Part shown: positions 1 through 7,797 of the stretch, in pieces
Position numbering within the stretch: the first letter of the stretch is position 1
Layout: every line of letters begins with the position of its first letter
NCBI GenBank assembly: GCA_943787785.1
Contig: CALSNT010000009.1
Span: forward strand, 310,001-374,000
Direction of reading: 5' to 3'
From: an uncultured Paracoccaceae bacterium
Lineage (GTDB): Bacteria; Pseudomonadota; Alphaproteobacteria; Rhodobacterales; Rhodobacteraceae
DNA length: 64,000 nucleotides
Notes under the pieces: model-generated
The model's input: the letters and a program-made list of their open reading frames with translations, nothing else
Told to the model about the DNA's origin: nothing
The model's database searches: none
Made by a program: the position numbers and the translations under genes

Positions 1-350
1 GAATTTGCAAATCCGTCCGCGTGCGGGGAAAAAGTCGACTGCCCGTCCGCCGGATCACCACGCAGGGCAACGATGCGCTTCACTCCGGCAGCCGCATAGT
101 CGCGCGCGATCGCCAGCGTTTCGTCGCGTGTTGCGTCAACACAGGTCAGATGCGCCGCGACATTCAATCCGGTCATCTTGCCAATCTCGCGCACCGCTTC
201 ATGGGTCAACTCGCGGGTCGTTCCACCGGCGCCGTAGGTGACCGAGACGAACTCTGGGGCTAATGGCGCCAGCGTGTGGACCGTGTCCCACAGGCGGAAC
301 GAGGCGGCCAGGGACTTGGGCGGGAAGAATTCGAAGCTGATCGCAGTCAT
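1..350 (-). CDS. metF: 5,10-methylenetetrahydrofolate reductase (partial, N-terminal 116 residues)
   Basis: This is the N-terminal part of MetF, the flavoenzyme that reduces 5,10-methylene-THF to 5-methyl-THF, the methyl donor for methionine synthesis. The reading frame is open from the ATG at 350 to the left window edge, so the C-terminal two thirds lie outside. Family motifs seen are FEFFPPK near residue 6, SVTYGAGG near residue 36, HLTCV near residue 66 and ALRGDP near residue 93. An AAAGGA ribosome-binding site sits 7 bases upstream of the ATG. The gene is divergent from a LysR-type regulator that resembles MetR, the classical activator of met genes, which supports the assignment. Identity is very secure; only completeness cannot be judged. 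Confidence 0.95.
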   Translation of the reverse strand, partial: MTAISFEFFPPKSLAASFRLWDTVHTLAPLAPEFVSVTYGAGGTTRELTHEAVREIGKMTGLNVAAHLTCVDATRDETLAIARDYAAAGVKRIVALRGDPADGQSTFSPHADGFAN

Positions 351-397
351 TGCGCTGTCCTTTCAGAACTTGCCCTCTTGTCACACGCCCATGATCG

Positions 398-410
398 TGA
401 GACAAATTCA
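398..410. promoter_or_regulatory. Candidate MetR operator between metF and metR
   Basis: The 13-base site TGAGACAAATTCA matches the known MetR consensus TGAA-N5-TTCA at 7 of 8 defined positions. It lies in the 88-bp divergent region between metF (start 350) and the LysR gene (start 439), where LysR regulators usually bind. Seen: the sequence and its location. Inferred: that the adjacent regulator binds here, probably with homocysteine as co-inducer as in enteric MetR. Confidence 0.55.
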
Positions 411-438
411 TAATATTCATCACCTTTATGAGCCAAAT

Positions 439-1356
439 ATGAACATAGAATTCCGCCATCTGCGCACTATTCAGGCGATCCATCAGGCCGGTGGCATGGC
501 GCGGGCGGCGGACCGGCTGCACATTACCCAAAGTGCGCTCAGTCATCAGGTGAAGGGCCTGGAGGATCAGGCGGGGGTCGAATTGTTCGTGCGACGCTCC
601 AAACCGCTTAAACTTTCGGCGGCGGGGCACAAGTTGCTGGCATTGGCTGAAAAAGTGCTTCCTGAAGTGGCGGCCCTGGAGGCCGATCTTTCGGGAATTG
701 TCAGCGGCAAATCGGGTCGGCTGCACATTGCCATCGAATGTCATGCCTGTTTCGAATGGCTGTTCCCGGTGCTGGAATTGTTCCGCCAGAAATGGCCCGA
801 TGTCGATGTCGACATCCGTCCCGGCCTGGCGTTCGGCGCGCTACCCGCCCTGCAGCGCGAGGAGGTGGATCTGGTCGTCTCGTCAGATCCCGAAGACCTT
901 GAAGGTTGCGATTTCACGCCGTTGTTTGACTACGAACCTGTCTTCGTCGCAGCCGCCGCGCACCCGCTGGCGCAGAAAAATTTCATCGAGGCCGGGGACT
1001 TCCGCGGAGAAACCCTAATAACCTATCCGGTGGATCGACAACGGCTGGATGTCTTCAGCCAGTTGTTAATTCCGGCGAAGGTGGAACCCGAAGCAGTGCG
1101 CCAGGTGGAACTGACAGCGGTAATCCTGTTGCTGGTCGCCTCGAATCGGGGCGTCGCTGTGCTGCCGGACTGGGTGGTGCGCGAGGTGCGCTATAATTCG
1201 GACTATGTGACGCGCCCGCTGACAAAAAAGGGGCTGACCCGGCGGCTTTATGCGGCGACTCGCAGCGATGAAACCGCCAAGCCGTACATGGCGCATCTGT
1301 TGAAACTGGCGCGCAGCGAGCCGGTGAAATTGCAGCGCGCGGCAGCCCCCGCCTGA
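439..1356 (+). CDS. metR: LysR-family transcriptional regulator, probable MetR
   Basis: A 305-residue LysR regulator. The N-terminal winged helix-turn-helix covers about residues 1-60 (with AADRLHITQSALSHQVKGLE) and is followed by the linker helix and a substrate-binding co-inducer domain from about residue 90. The long open frame reaches further upstream, but the ATG at 439 gives the normal LysR start (MNIEFRHLRTIQAI), so it was chosen; no strong ribosome-binding site is visible. Divergent orientation to metF and a TGAA-N5-TTCA-like box between them point to MetR, which activates methionine-synthesis genes in response to homocysteine. The family is certain; the MetR role is inferred from context and overall similarity. 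Confidence 0.85.
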   Translation: MNIEFRHLRTIQAIHQAGGMARAADRLHITQSALSHQVKGLEDQAGVELFVRRSKPLKLSAAGHKLLALAEKVLPEVAALEADLSGIVSGKSGRLHIAIECHACFEWLFPVLELFRQKWPDVDVDIRPGLAFGALPALQREEVDLVVSSDPEDLEGCDFTPLFDYEPVFVAAAAHPLAQKNFIEAGDFRGETLITYPVDRQRLDVFSQLLIPAKVEPEAVRQVELTAVILLLVASNRGVAVLPDWVVREVRYNSDYVTRPLTKKGLTRRLYAATRSDETAKPYMAHLLKLARSEPVKLQRAAAPA

Positions 1357-1423
1357 CGCCCATTGGCAAACCCGCCCTGCGGCCCTATACGCGCCCCCTG
1401 ATCCCAAACCGGCGGAGCGTCCC

Positions 1424-2209
1424 ATGCAGGGTAGTGCGAACCTCAACATCATGATCAAGGCCGCGCGCCGAGCGGGCCGGTCCTTGTCAAAGGACTTCCG
1501 TGAGGTCGAGAACCTTCAGGCGACGGCTAAATCTCCGGGTGACTTCGTATCGAAAGCAGACATCGCGGCCGAGGCGATATTGCGCGAAGACCTGATGGAA
1601 GCGCGTCCGAACTATGGCTGGATGGCTGAGGAAAGCGACGAGGAGGTCGGCAAGGACCCGACCCGTCGCTGGATCGTTGACCCGCTGGACGGGACGACAA
1701 ATTTTCTGCACGGGCTGCCCCATTGGGGGGTATCCATCGCGCTGGAATTCAAGGGTGAGATTGTTTCGGCGGTGGTCTACGACCCCTCCAAGGACGAAAT
1801 GTTCGTTGCCGAAAAAGGGCAGGGCGCCTGGCTGAACGAGGGCCGCCTGCGCGTTTCGGGACGCACCAAGATGATCGAATGCATCTTTGCAACCGGGGTC
1901 CCGTTCGGGGGGCGCGCCGACCTGCCCGAAACCCTGCAGGACATGGCCCGCATTTTGCCCGGCTGTGCAGGTGTGCGTCGCTGGGGCGCGGCGGCTCTGG
2001 ACCTCGCCTATGTCGCTGCGGGCCGCTATGACGGCTATTGGGAGCGTGGCCTGCATGCCTGGGACATCGCAGCTGGCCTTCTGATCGTGCGTGAAGCCGG
2101 TGGCCTGGTTGAGCCCATTGATCGCAAAGGTGACGTACTGAACGACGGTGCAATGATCGCTGCAAATGGTGGCATGTTCGACGCTTTCGCGAAACTTGTG
2201 CGGGGCTGA
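1424..2209 (+). CDS. suhB: Inositol monophosphatase family protein (SuhB-like)
   Basis: A 261-residue, Mg-dependent sugar phosphatase of the inositol monophosphatase superfamily. The metal-binding motifs are visible: EES at residues 69-71, DPLDGTTNF at 86-94 and a C-terminal WDIAAGLLIVREAGG segment. Length is usual for the family. The ATG at 1424 has GGAGCG 3 bases upstream. In bacteria SuhB dephosphorylates myo-inositol-1-phosphate and related sugar phosphates and also acts as an rRNA antitermination factor; which role applies here is not shown. It is a single gene following metR in the same direction with a 67-bp gap. Confidence 0.9.
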   Translation: MQGSANLNIMIKAARRAGRSLSKDFREVENLQATAKSPGDFVSKADIAAEAILREDLMEARPNYGWMAEESDEEVGKDPTRRWIVDPLDGTTNFLHGLPHWGVSIALEFKGEIVSAVVYDPSKDEMFVAEKGQGAWLNEGRLRVSGRTKMIECIFATGVPFGGRADLPETLQDMARILPGCAGVRRWGAAALDLAYVAAGRYDGYWERGLHAWDIAAGLLIVREAGGLVEPIDRKGDVLNDGAMIAANGGMFDAFAKLVRG

Positions 2210-2263
2210 GAATTTCTGCGACGTCGTCGAGAGATCGCCGCGTTTGTTGCCTAGCAAGTTGGC

Positions 2264-2506
2264 ATGGGTCGAGTCTCGACCTTTCTGAAAACTGAAGATG
2301 GCGCCGTGACGGTCGACTGGGTCGTCGGAACCACAGCAGCTGTTGCCATGACCATCGCGGTCATTGGGCAAGTCCGCGATGGCGTGACAGCGCTGGCGGA
2401 TCGGATTGGGGCCAGCATTGCCTCGATTGAGATTGGCGTCTTCGGGGTTAGTGACGGGTCGTCCGGCACCGACGGTGAAAATTCGTCGAGGAGTGGAACG
2501 AACTAG
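2264..2506 (+). CDS. Small Flp/Fap-type pilin-like membrane protein
   Basis: An 80-residue protein with the pattern EDGAVTVDWVV followed by a hydrophobic segment (about residues 15-40), a charged/amphipathic helix and a polar Ser/Gly-rich tail. The E/D-x-G-A-hydrophobic arrangement resembles the short N-terminal region and single helix of Flp type IVb prepilins, and similar small proteins are common in Rhodobacteraceae. No prepilin peptidase or tad/cpa genes are nearby, so pilus assembly cannot be assumed. It is convergent with the rhomboid gene, with only 21 bp between the stops. Confidence 0.6.
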   Translation: MGRVSTFLKTEDGAVTVDWVVGTTAAVAMTIAVIGQVRDGVTALADRIGASIASIEIGVFGVSDGSSGTDGENSSRSGTN

Positions 2507-2527
2507 AAGGCTGCCCTGTGACTAGAT

Positions 2528-3259
2528 CTACTTTCTCGGCACTCGCGGAATGCTGGAGCGGGCGAAATCGTAGTGCGCCTCGGGATGATCCGGGTGCCCC
2601 TCGGTCCGGCGCCAGAACCCCACGCCGCCCGCATGCAGCCAGATCGGAATCGTCAGAATCGCGCCGACGATGAACCCGCCCGCATGGGCCCAATAGGCGA
2701 CGCCTCCGCCGGTCAGATCGGTGGTGACGCCGTTGAACAACTGCAGGCCGAACCAAAGGCCCAGCATGACCCAGGCAGGCACCGAAAAGATTCTGAAGAA
2801 CACGATCAGAATCAGCAGGATATCGACCTTGGCGCGCGGGAACAGCAGCAGGTAGCCACCCATCACTGCCGCAATTGCACCCGATGCGCCGACAATGGGC
2901 ACGTTGGATCCGGGCTCGGTCATCACCTGCGCCAGACCCGCCCCGACACCGCCGAGCAGGTAGAAAACCAGGAAGCCGACGTGGCCCATCTTGTCTTCCA
3001 TATTGTCGCCGAAAATCCACAAAAACAGCATGTTACCGGCGAGGTGCATGAACCCGGCATGGATGAAGGTCGAGGAAAGGAACGTCATGGGAGAATTCAG
3101 AGCCGGGATCAGGGCCCAGTTGAAATAGAACTCGGCTTGCGCGCGCGGTTGGTTTTCCAATGTCCATGTGAATAGGAATACAAGGATATTCGCCGCAAGC
3201 AGGGCGTAGGTTACGTAAGGCGCACGCTCGGACGGGTTGTGATCGCGTATCGGGAACAT
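2528..3259 (-). CDS. Rhomboid-family intramembrane serine protease
   Basis: A 243-residue polytopic membrane protein with about six transmembrane segments. The catalytic serine sits in GASGA (Ser127) and the catalytic histidine in WAHAGGF (His192), the two residues of the rhomboid dyad. The conserved HAGFMHLAGNMLFLWIFG segment starts near residue 67. The frame stays open far upstream, but that extension is low-complexity and overlaps the divergent TPR gene, so the ATG at 3259 (MFPIRDHN) was chosen. Rhomboids cleave membrane-anchored substrates within the bilayer; the substrate is unknown. Confidence 0.9.
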   Translation of the reverse strand: MFPIRDHNPSERAPYVTYALLAANILVFLFTWTLENQPRAQAEFYFNWALIPALNSPMTFLSSTFIHAGFMHLAGNMLFLWIFGDNMEDKMGHVGFLVFYLLGGVGAGLAQVMTEPGSNVPIVGASGAIAAVMGGYLLLFPRAKVDILLILIVFFRIFSVPAWVMLGLWFGLQLFNGVTTDLTGGGVAYWAHAGGFIVGAILTIPIWLHAGGVGFWRRTEGHPDHPEAHYDFARSSIPRVPRK

Positions 3260-3368
3260 CGGGCCACGCTGACGTGCGCGGACGATGGGGTCAAGACTGC
3301 AGACGGCAGCCGGATTGCCCACAGGATCGTGTCTTGACCAATGGCGACCGATTTGGCCCATTTGACAG

Positions 3369-3905
3369 ATGAAGTTGTTAATTGCCCTAACGGTTTGCGC
3401 TGCGCCCGCCTTCGCCGAATGTCCACCGCCCCCTGATATTTCCGCTGCGCAGACAGCTCTTTTGTCCGAGGTGCAGGCCGCCCCGACCCAGATGGCGGCC
3501 GACCTTCTGACCAATGAACTCTGGGATCTGTGGGCCAAGGCACCGGACCAGTATGCTCAGGAGCTTCTGGATACCGGGTTGGAACGCCGATCTTCGTTTG
3601 ATTTGAATGGGGCAATAATCGCATTTGATGCATTGGTTGAATACTGTCCGGACTACGCCGAGGGCTACAACCAGCGTGCCTTCATTGCCTATATGCGCCA
3701 GGACTATGATGCCGCTTTGGCTGACCTGAATGCGGCGATCGAGCGGTCACCGAACCACGTCGCAGCCTTAGCGGGAAAAGCGTTGACGCTGATCGGACTG
3801 GGGCGAGAGGCGGCGGCACAGCTCACCCTGCGCGATGCCCTTGCCCTGCACCCGTGGTTGCCGGAACGGGGCTTGCTGAAGAAACCACAGGGCGAGGACC
3901 TCTAA
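3369..3905 (+). CDS. Secreted TPR-repeat protein
   Basis: A 178-residue protein with a short signal peptide (MKLLIALTVCAAPAFA) and, from about residue 75, tandem TPR motifs (GAIIAFDALVEYCPDYAEGYNQRAF, then DYDAALADLNAAIERSPNHVAALAGKA; each shown here only by its key residues and spacing). It is probably periplasmic and used for protein-protein contact. It is divergent from the rhomboid gene across a 109-bp gap that must hold both promoters. No enzymatic motif is visible and no specific partner can be named. Confidence 0.8.
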   Translation: MKLLIALTVCAAPAFAECPPPPDISAAQTALLSEVQAAPTQMAADLLTNELWDLWAKAPDQYAQELLDTGLERRSSFDLNGAIIAFDALVEYCPDYAEGYNQRAFIAYMRQDYDAALADLNAAIERSPNHVAALAGKALTLIGLGREAAAQLTLRDALALHPWLPERGLLKKPQGEDL

Positions 3906-3977
3906 GGCGTCCGCGCCGACCGTTGCAGGCTTGCTCTGATTTGCATAGGCCTTGGTAGCGCAGCCCAAGGATCGCCG

Positions 3978-4958
3978 ATGCCCGACCGCCCGAACCGCCC
4001 CCGATATGCCGCCCGTCTGAATGCGTTCAAAATCGGCTTGCCGAAGGGCGCAGGCCTGCCCGAGATGATTGCGCGCGCCGCCAGCGTTCCAGGGATGGAC
4101 GCCGCCGACCTGAACTATCCTGACCATTTCGACGGGCTTACCCCGGCCACACTTGGGCGGGTTCTGTCCGACCATGGCATGGCGCTGAACGGGCTGGCGA
4201 TGCGTTATTATAACGATCCGGGGTTTCGCCTTGGGGCCTTTACCAATCCCGATCCAAAGGTTCGTCAGGCCGGAATCGACATTACCCGCCAGGGCCTTGA
4301 TGCACTTGCGGAAATGGGCGGGACTCAGATGACGCTGTGGATGGGTCAGGATGGGTTCGACTATGCGTTTCAGGGTGATTATCGGGCGATGTGGGACTGG
4401 ACGATCGAGGCGCTGCAAGTGGTCGCGGACCACAATCCGGCGCTGGAGATTGCCATTGAATACAAGCCGAACGAACCGCGCGCCTTTGCGCTGATGCCGG
4501 ATGTGGCCACCACGCTTCTGGGCATAAAGGAGGCGGCGCGCGACAATATCGGTGTGACGCTGGACTTCGCCCATGTCCTCTATGCGGACGAGATGCCCGC
4601 GCATACCGCACATCTGATTGCGCGCCATTCGCGCCTGATGGGGGTGCATCTGAACGATGGGTATGGCAAGCGCGATGACGGTTTGATGGTTGGCACCGTT
4701 CATCCGATTCAAACAGTTGAGCTATTTGTTGAACTTTCGCGCACAACTTTCGATGGAGTAATATATTTTGATACGTTCCCGGATCATGGTGGGTTGGATC
4801 CGGTCGCCGAGGCGACGACAAATATTGCGTTGACAGAGCGGCTGCGCGCAGTGGCGGACGGGCTGGAAAATGACGCTGAACTGGCGGCGGCGATTGCGCG
4901 CCAGGACGCCGCAACCTCGATGCGGATTGTCGGGCGCGCACTGTACGGCTCTGAATGA
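3978..4958 (+). CDS. Sugar phosphate isomerase/epimerase (xylose-isomerase-like TIM barrel)
   Basis: A 326-residue protein of the AP-endonuclease-2/xylose-isomerase-like TIM-barrel superfamily. Typical features are the strand-end residues IEYKPNEPR (near 155), VTLDFAHVLYADEMP (near 195) and GVHLNDGYGKRDD (near 225), which supply the acidic and histidine metal ligands. Members isomerise or epimerise sugars, ketoses and inositol intermediates. It overlaps the following PfkB kinase by ATGA, so the two are translationally coupled; an isomerase plus a sugar kinase is a common catabolic pair. The exact substrate is not readable from sequence. Confidence 0.85.
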   Translation: MPDRPNRPRYAARLNAFKIGLPKGAGLPEMIARAASVPGMDAADLNYPDHFDGLTPATLGRVLSDHGMALNGLAMRYYNDPGFRLGAFTNPDPKVRQAGIDITRQGLDALAEMGGTQMTLWMGQDGFDYAFQGDYRAMWDWTIEALQVVADHNPALEIAIEYKPNEPRAFALMPDVATTLLGIKEAARDNIGVTLDFAHVLYADEMPAHTAHLIARHSRLMGVHLNDGYGKRDDGLMVGTVHPIQTVELFVELSRTTFDGVIYFDTFPDHGGLDPVAEATTNIALTERLRAVADGLENDAELAAAIARQDAATSMRIVGRALYGSE

Positions 4959-5851
4959 TGGCGGTTCTGGTCGTCGGATCGCTGCATCTGGACGTGGTGG
5001 TCGATGCGCCGCGCCTTCCTGCACTAGATGAGACTCTTGTGGGGCAGTCGGTGACCTATGCTTTTGGTGGCAAAGGCGGGAATCAGGCGGTTGCCGCGTC
5101 GCGGATGGGCGCGGAAGTGGCAATGGCGGGCCGCGTCGGATCGGACGATTTTGCAGAACGTCTGCTGAGCCAGTTGGATGTTACAGGTGTCGACCGGACT
5201 GGTGTGCAACAGGATGACGGCGCGTCGGGGATGAGTGTGGCAATTGTCGATGACGCCGGCGACTACGGTGCGGTCATCGTCTCGGCGGCGAACTTAAGGA
5301 TCGACGCGGATCAGATTGAAATTGCTGGGAATACGTCACTCCTGTGCCTGCAAAATGAAGTGCCCGAGGCGGTGAATATAAGCGTGGCCCGCAAGGCACG
5401 GGCTGTTGGTGCGCGGGTGATCCTCAACGCCGCCCCGGCGCGGGATGTGGCCGACGTGTTGATGGAACAGACCGACATTCTGGTGGTCAATCGGGGTGAG
5501 GCTCAGGAGCTTGGCGGCGACGGATCGCCCGCCGAGCAGGCGGCAGGGCTGCTGGCGCGCGGCTGCGGGGCTGTCATCGTGACGCTGGGGGCCGATGGGT
5601 TGATCTGGGCGGATCATTCGACGCCGCCGACTGCACTATCGGCGCGACTCGTCGACGTAATCTCGACCCATGGCGCGGGCGACGCCTTTGTCGGTGCACT
5701 CGCCGCCGAGTTAGATCGCGGGACCGGGATGGAGTTGGCGATGCGCTTCGCGCAAGCGGCAGCGGCGCTGCACGTAGCGACGCCGGTAGATGAACGTCGA
5801 TCGATAACCCACGAACTAGCCCAGGTTTTCGCTCAGTTGCCCAGCCCATAG
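4955..5851 (+). CDS. PfkB-family carbohydrate kinase (ribokinase-like)
   Basis: A 298-residue ribokinase-superfamily kinase. It shows the N-terminal GGKGGNQAVAASRMGA motif (substrate-binding and lid region, near residue 40) and the C-terminal STHGAGDAFVGAL motif with the catalytic aspartate (near residue 233). It starts inside the stop of the upstream isomerase (ATGA). Its 3' end overlaps the convergent amidohydrolase gene by 19 bp. It is distinct from the second ribokinase-like gene at 52298, which belongs to the ABC-transporter locus. Substrate is unknown; a ketose or ketose phosphate produced by the coupled isomerase is the natural guess. Confidence 0.9.
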   Translation: MMAVLVVGSLHLDVVVDAPRLPALDETLVGQSVTYAFGGKGGNQAVAASRMGAEVAMAGRVGSDDFAERLLSQLDVTGVDRTGVQQDDGASGMSVAIVDDAGDYGAVIVSAANLRIDADQIEIAGNTSLLCLQNEVPEAVNISVARKARAVGARVILNAAPARDVADVLMEQTDILVVNRGEAQELGGDGSPAEQAAGLLARGCGAVIVTLGADGLIWADHSTPPTALSARLVDVISTHGAGDAFVGALAAELDRGTGMELAMRFAQAAAALHVATPVDERRSITHELAQVFAQLPSP

Positions 5852-6672
5852 AACCGCGCTGCCGTGCCGCCAAACACCATTGCCCGGTCATCTCCTGAAA
5901 GCGGGGCGCACAGCGTTTCCGCCCCACGCCGCCAGTCGCCGTAACTGGCGCGCAGCTGGCAGACCGGCCAGTCTGACCCCCACATAACGCGCTCGGGTCC
6001 GAACGCCTCCAACACCAACTCGCCGTAGGGGCGCAGGTCGTCGATGGTCCATCCCTCGGCGGCTTCGGTCACTAACCCGGAGAGTTTGCAGCAGGTGCCG
6101 GGGCGGTCAGCGAGGCGACGCATTCCGTCGGCCCAAGTATCGAATTTCGCATCCGTGTGCCCGGCAACATCCGGCTTCATGCAATGATCTACCACAACCT
6201 TCAGGTCCGGGTAATTCCCCAGCAGTTTCGCGAAGTTATCCAGATGGCGCGGGAAGCCGAGGGCGTCGAAGGTTAGCCCCAGATCGGACAGCGCACGGTA
6301 AGCCCACTGCACATCGTCGCGCAGCATCCAGTCAACATCCTCGATGTCCTGGATCATCGGGCGGACACCCAGAAACTTGGGATGCTTGGCCAGCCGGGTC
6401 AGGGTCGCGGCATCGTTCGGATTCTCGAAATCGATCCAACCAACGACACCCGCCACGTGATCCGTCGCATCCGCGATGCCCAACATGTATTCGGTTTCGG
6501 CCACCGTGGCGGCGGCCTGAACCAGCACTGTCTTGTTGATCCGATGCGCGCCAAGATGCTGGACCAAATCGGCGGGGCGATACTGCCGGTCCAGAACCGG
6601 ATCGCCTTGGGGCATCCAGTCGTAATCGCCGCGCTTGGGTTGCCAATAGTGCTGGTGCGCGTCGATCTGCAT
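5833..6672 (-). CDS. Amidohydrolase-family lactonase (L-fuconolactonase-like, COG3618 type)
   Basis: A 279-residue TIM-barrel amidohydrolase. Seen: the N-terminal metal motif DAHQHYW at residues 4-10, a conserved VVDHCMKP (near 168), KLSGLVTE (near 205) and MWGSDWPVC (near 244). This combination is typical of the fuconolactonase/2-pyrone-4,6-dicarboxylate lactonase group. The frame is open upstream, but the ATG at 6672 fits the family N-terminus and overlaps the stop of the aldo/keto reductase gene, so the two are coupled. A sugar 1-dehydrogenase followed by a lactonase is the logic of oxidative aldose degradation (aldose to lactone to aldonate). Confidence 0.87.
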   Translation of the reverse strand: MQIDAHQHYWQPKRGDYDWMPQGDPVLDRQYRPADLVQHLGAHRINKTVLVQAAATVAETEYMLGIADATDHVAGVVGWIDFENPNDAATLTRLAKHPKFLGVRPMIQDIEDVDWMLRDDVQWAYRALSDLGLTFDALGFPRHLDNFAKLLGNYPDLKVVVDHCMKPDVAGHTDAKFDTWADGMRRLADRPGTCCKLSGLVTEAAEGWTIDDLRPYGELVLEAFGPERVMWGSDWPVCQLRASYGDWRRGAETLCAPLSGDDRAMVFGGTAARFYGLGN

Positions 6673-7709
6673 CACGGCTGTCCAATCGGAGCGTCGGCGT
6701 GCATCAGCCCGGCCTCTCTCAGTGCGGGCCACAGAGGCCAGGGGATTTCCCCGCCGCGCCCCACGTCGAGGTTCTGCGCCATTTCGCCGACCGACTGGCC
6801 ACCGGGGATGACGCTTAAGACGCTGGGGTGCAACAGCGGAAAGTGGAAAGCGGCGTTCACCAGGCTGGTGCCATGTTCGGCGCAGATCGCTTCGATTTTG
6901 GCGACCCGGTCGAGAATGTCCGGCTTTGCAACCTCGTAGTCATAATATGCGCCCTTCTTCGCGCCGGTTGCCAGAATGCCGGAGTTATACGGCCCGCCGA
7001 TGATGATGCCGATGCCGCGTTCCTCGCACAGCGGCAGGAACGAATTGAGCGCTTCCTGCTCCAGCAGGGTATATCGTCCGGCCAGCAGGAAAATGTCGTA
7101 GTCTCCGCGCTCGGCCAGTTGCTGGCAGACTTCCCACTCGTTCACGCCCGCGCCGAACGCCTTGATCGTGCCGTCCAGCCGCAGCCGTTCCAACGCATGA
7201 TAGCCGCCCGCCATAAGCTGATCGACCTTGGCGTTCACGTTGGCGCGGCTGCCTTGGTTGGGGACGTCGATGTCATGGGCGAATAGCATGTCGATCCGGT
7301 CCACGCCGAGCCGTTCCAGCGAGTGTTCGATGGACCGCATCACACCGTCGTAGGAATAGTCGTAAATCTCACGCCGCGAGGGTACATCGAACCACTTGCC
7401 CGCCCCTTCGGCCTGTTCGGGCGGCACGGCCTGCAGGATGCGTCCGACCTTGGTGGAAAGGACGTAGTCCTCGCGCGGCTTGGTCTTCAGGAACCGGTTC
7501 AGCCGGGTTTCCGACTGGCCATAGCCGTAAAGCGGCGCGGTGTCATAATAGCGCACGCCGCCGTCCCAGGCAGTTTCGAGAATGTCATTCGCCTCATCAT
7601 CGCTGATCGCGCGGTAGAGGTTGCCCAGCGGGGCCGAGCCGAACCCAAGCTCGGTCAGCGTGACGCCGCCGTTGCCGATGCGGTCCCAGTGTCGGGTCTT
7701 CAGGGTCAT
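6672..7709 (-). CDS. Aldo/keto reductase (L-fucose / D-threo-aldose 1-dehydrogenase-like)
   Basis: A 345-residue NAD(P)-dependent aldo/keto reductase. It has GFGSAPLGNLYRA near residue 22, the catalytic region DTAPLYGYGQSE with Asp and Tyr (near 55-62), STKVGR (near 85) with the lysine, and a C-terminal cofactor loop. Overall it resembles the pyridoxal 4-dehydrogenase/L-fucose dehydrogenase/D-threo-aldose 1-dehydrogenase branch. The ATG at 7709 was preferred over an upstream one because GGAGG lies 5 bases before it. It is first in a two-gene minus-strand operon with the lactonase; together they could oxidise a (6-deoxy)aldose to its aldonate. Substrate assignment is inferred. Confidence 0.87.
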   Translation of the reverse strand: MTLKTRHWDRIGNGGVTLTELGFGSAPLGNLYRAISDDEANDILETAWDGGVRYYDTAPLYGYGQSETRLNRFLKTKPREDYVLSTKVGRILQAVPPEQAEGAGKWFDVPSRREIYDYSYDGVMRSIEHSLERLGVDRIDMLFAHDIDVPNQGSRANVNAKVDQLMAGGYHALERLRLDGTIKAFGAGVNEWEVCQQLAERGDYDIFLLAGRYTLLEQEALNSFLPLCEERGIGIIIGGPYNSGILATGAKKGAYYDYEVAKPDILDRVAKIEAICAEHGTSLVNAAFHFPLLHPSVLSVIPGGQSVGEMAQNLDVGRGGEIPWPLWPALREAGLMHADAPIGQP

Positions 7710-7797
7710 GGCATCCTCCGTTTTGCTTTGGCCCATATGATTTGCTTTTGCACTCGGGGGCAAGATCGTTAGGCTGATCGCGGCAGGGAGGCAGTAA
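7710..7797. promoter_or_regulatory. Divergent promoter region of the sugar island
   Basis: An 88-bp region between two divergently transcribed sugar-catabolic operons (starts at 7709 minus and 7798 plus). Both starts have strong GGAGG ribosome-binding sites. The AT-richer core contains the small inverted repeat TGCTTTTGCA at 7743-7752, a possible repressor site. No regulator gene lies in the island itself. Confidence 0.35.

Noticed and set aside
238-438. Upstream extension of metR to 238
   Set aside because: It would overlap metF and the divergent promoter; LysR proteins start at the helix-turn-helix given by ATG 439.
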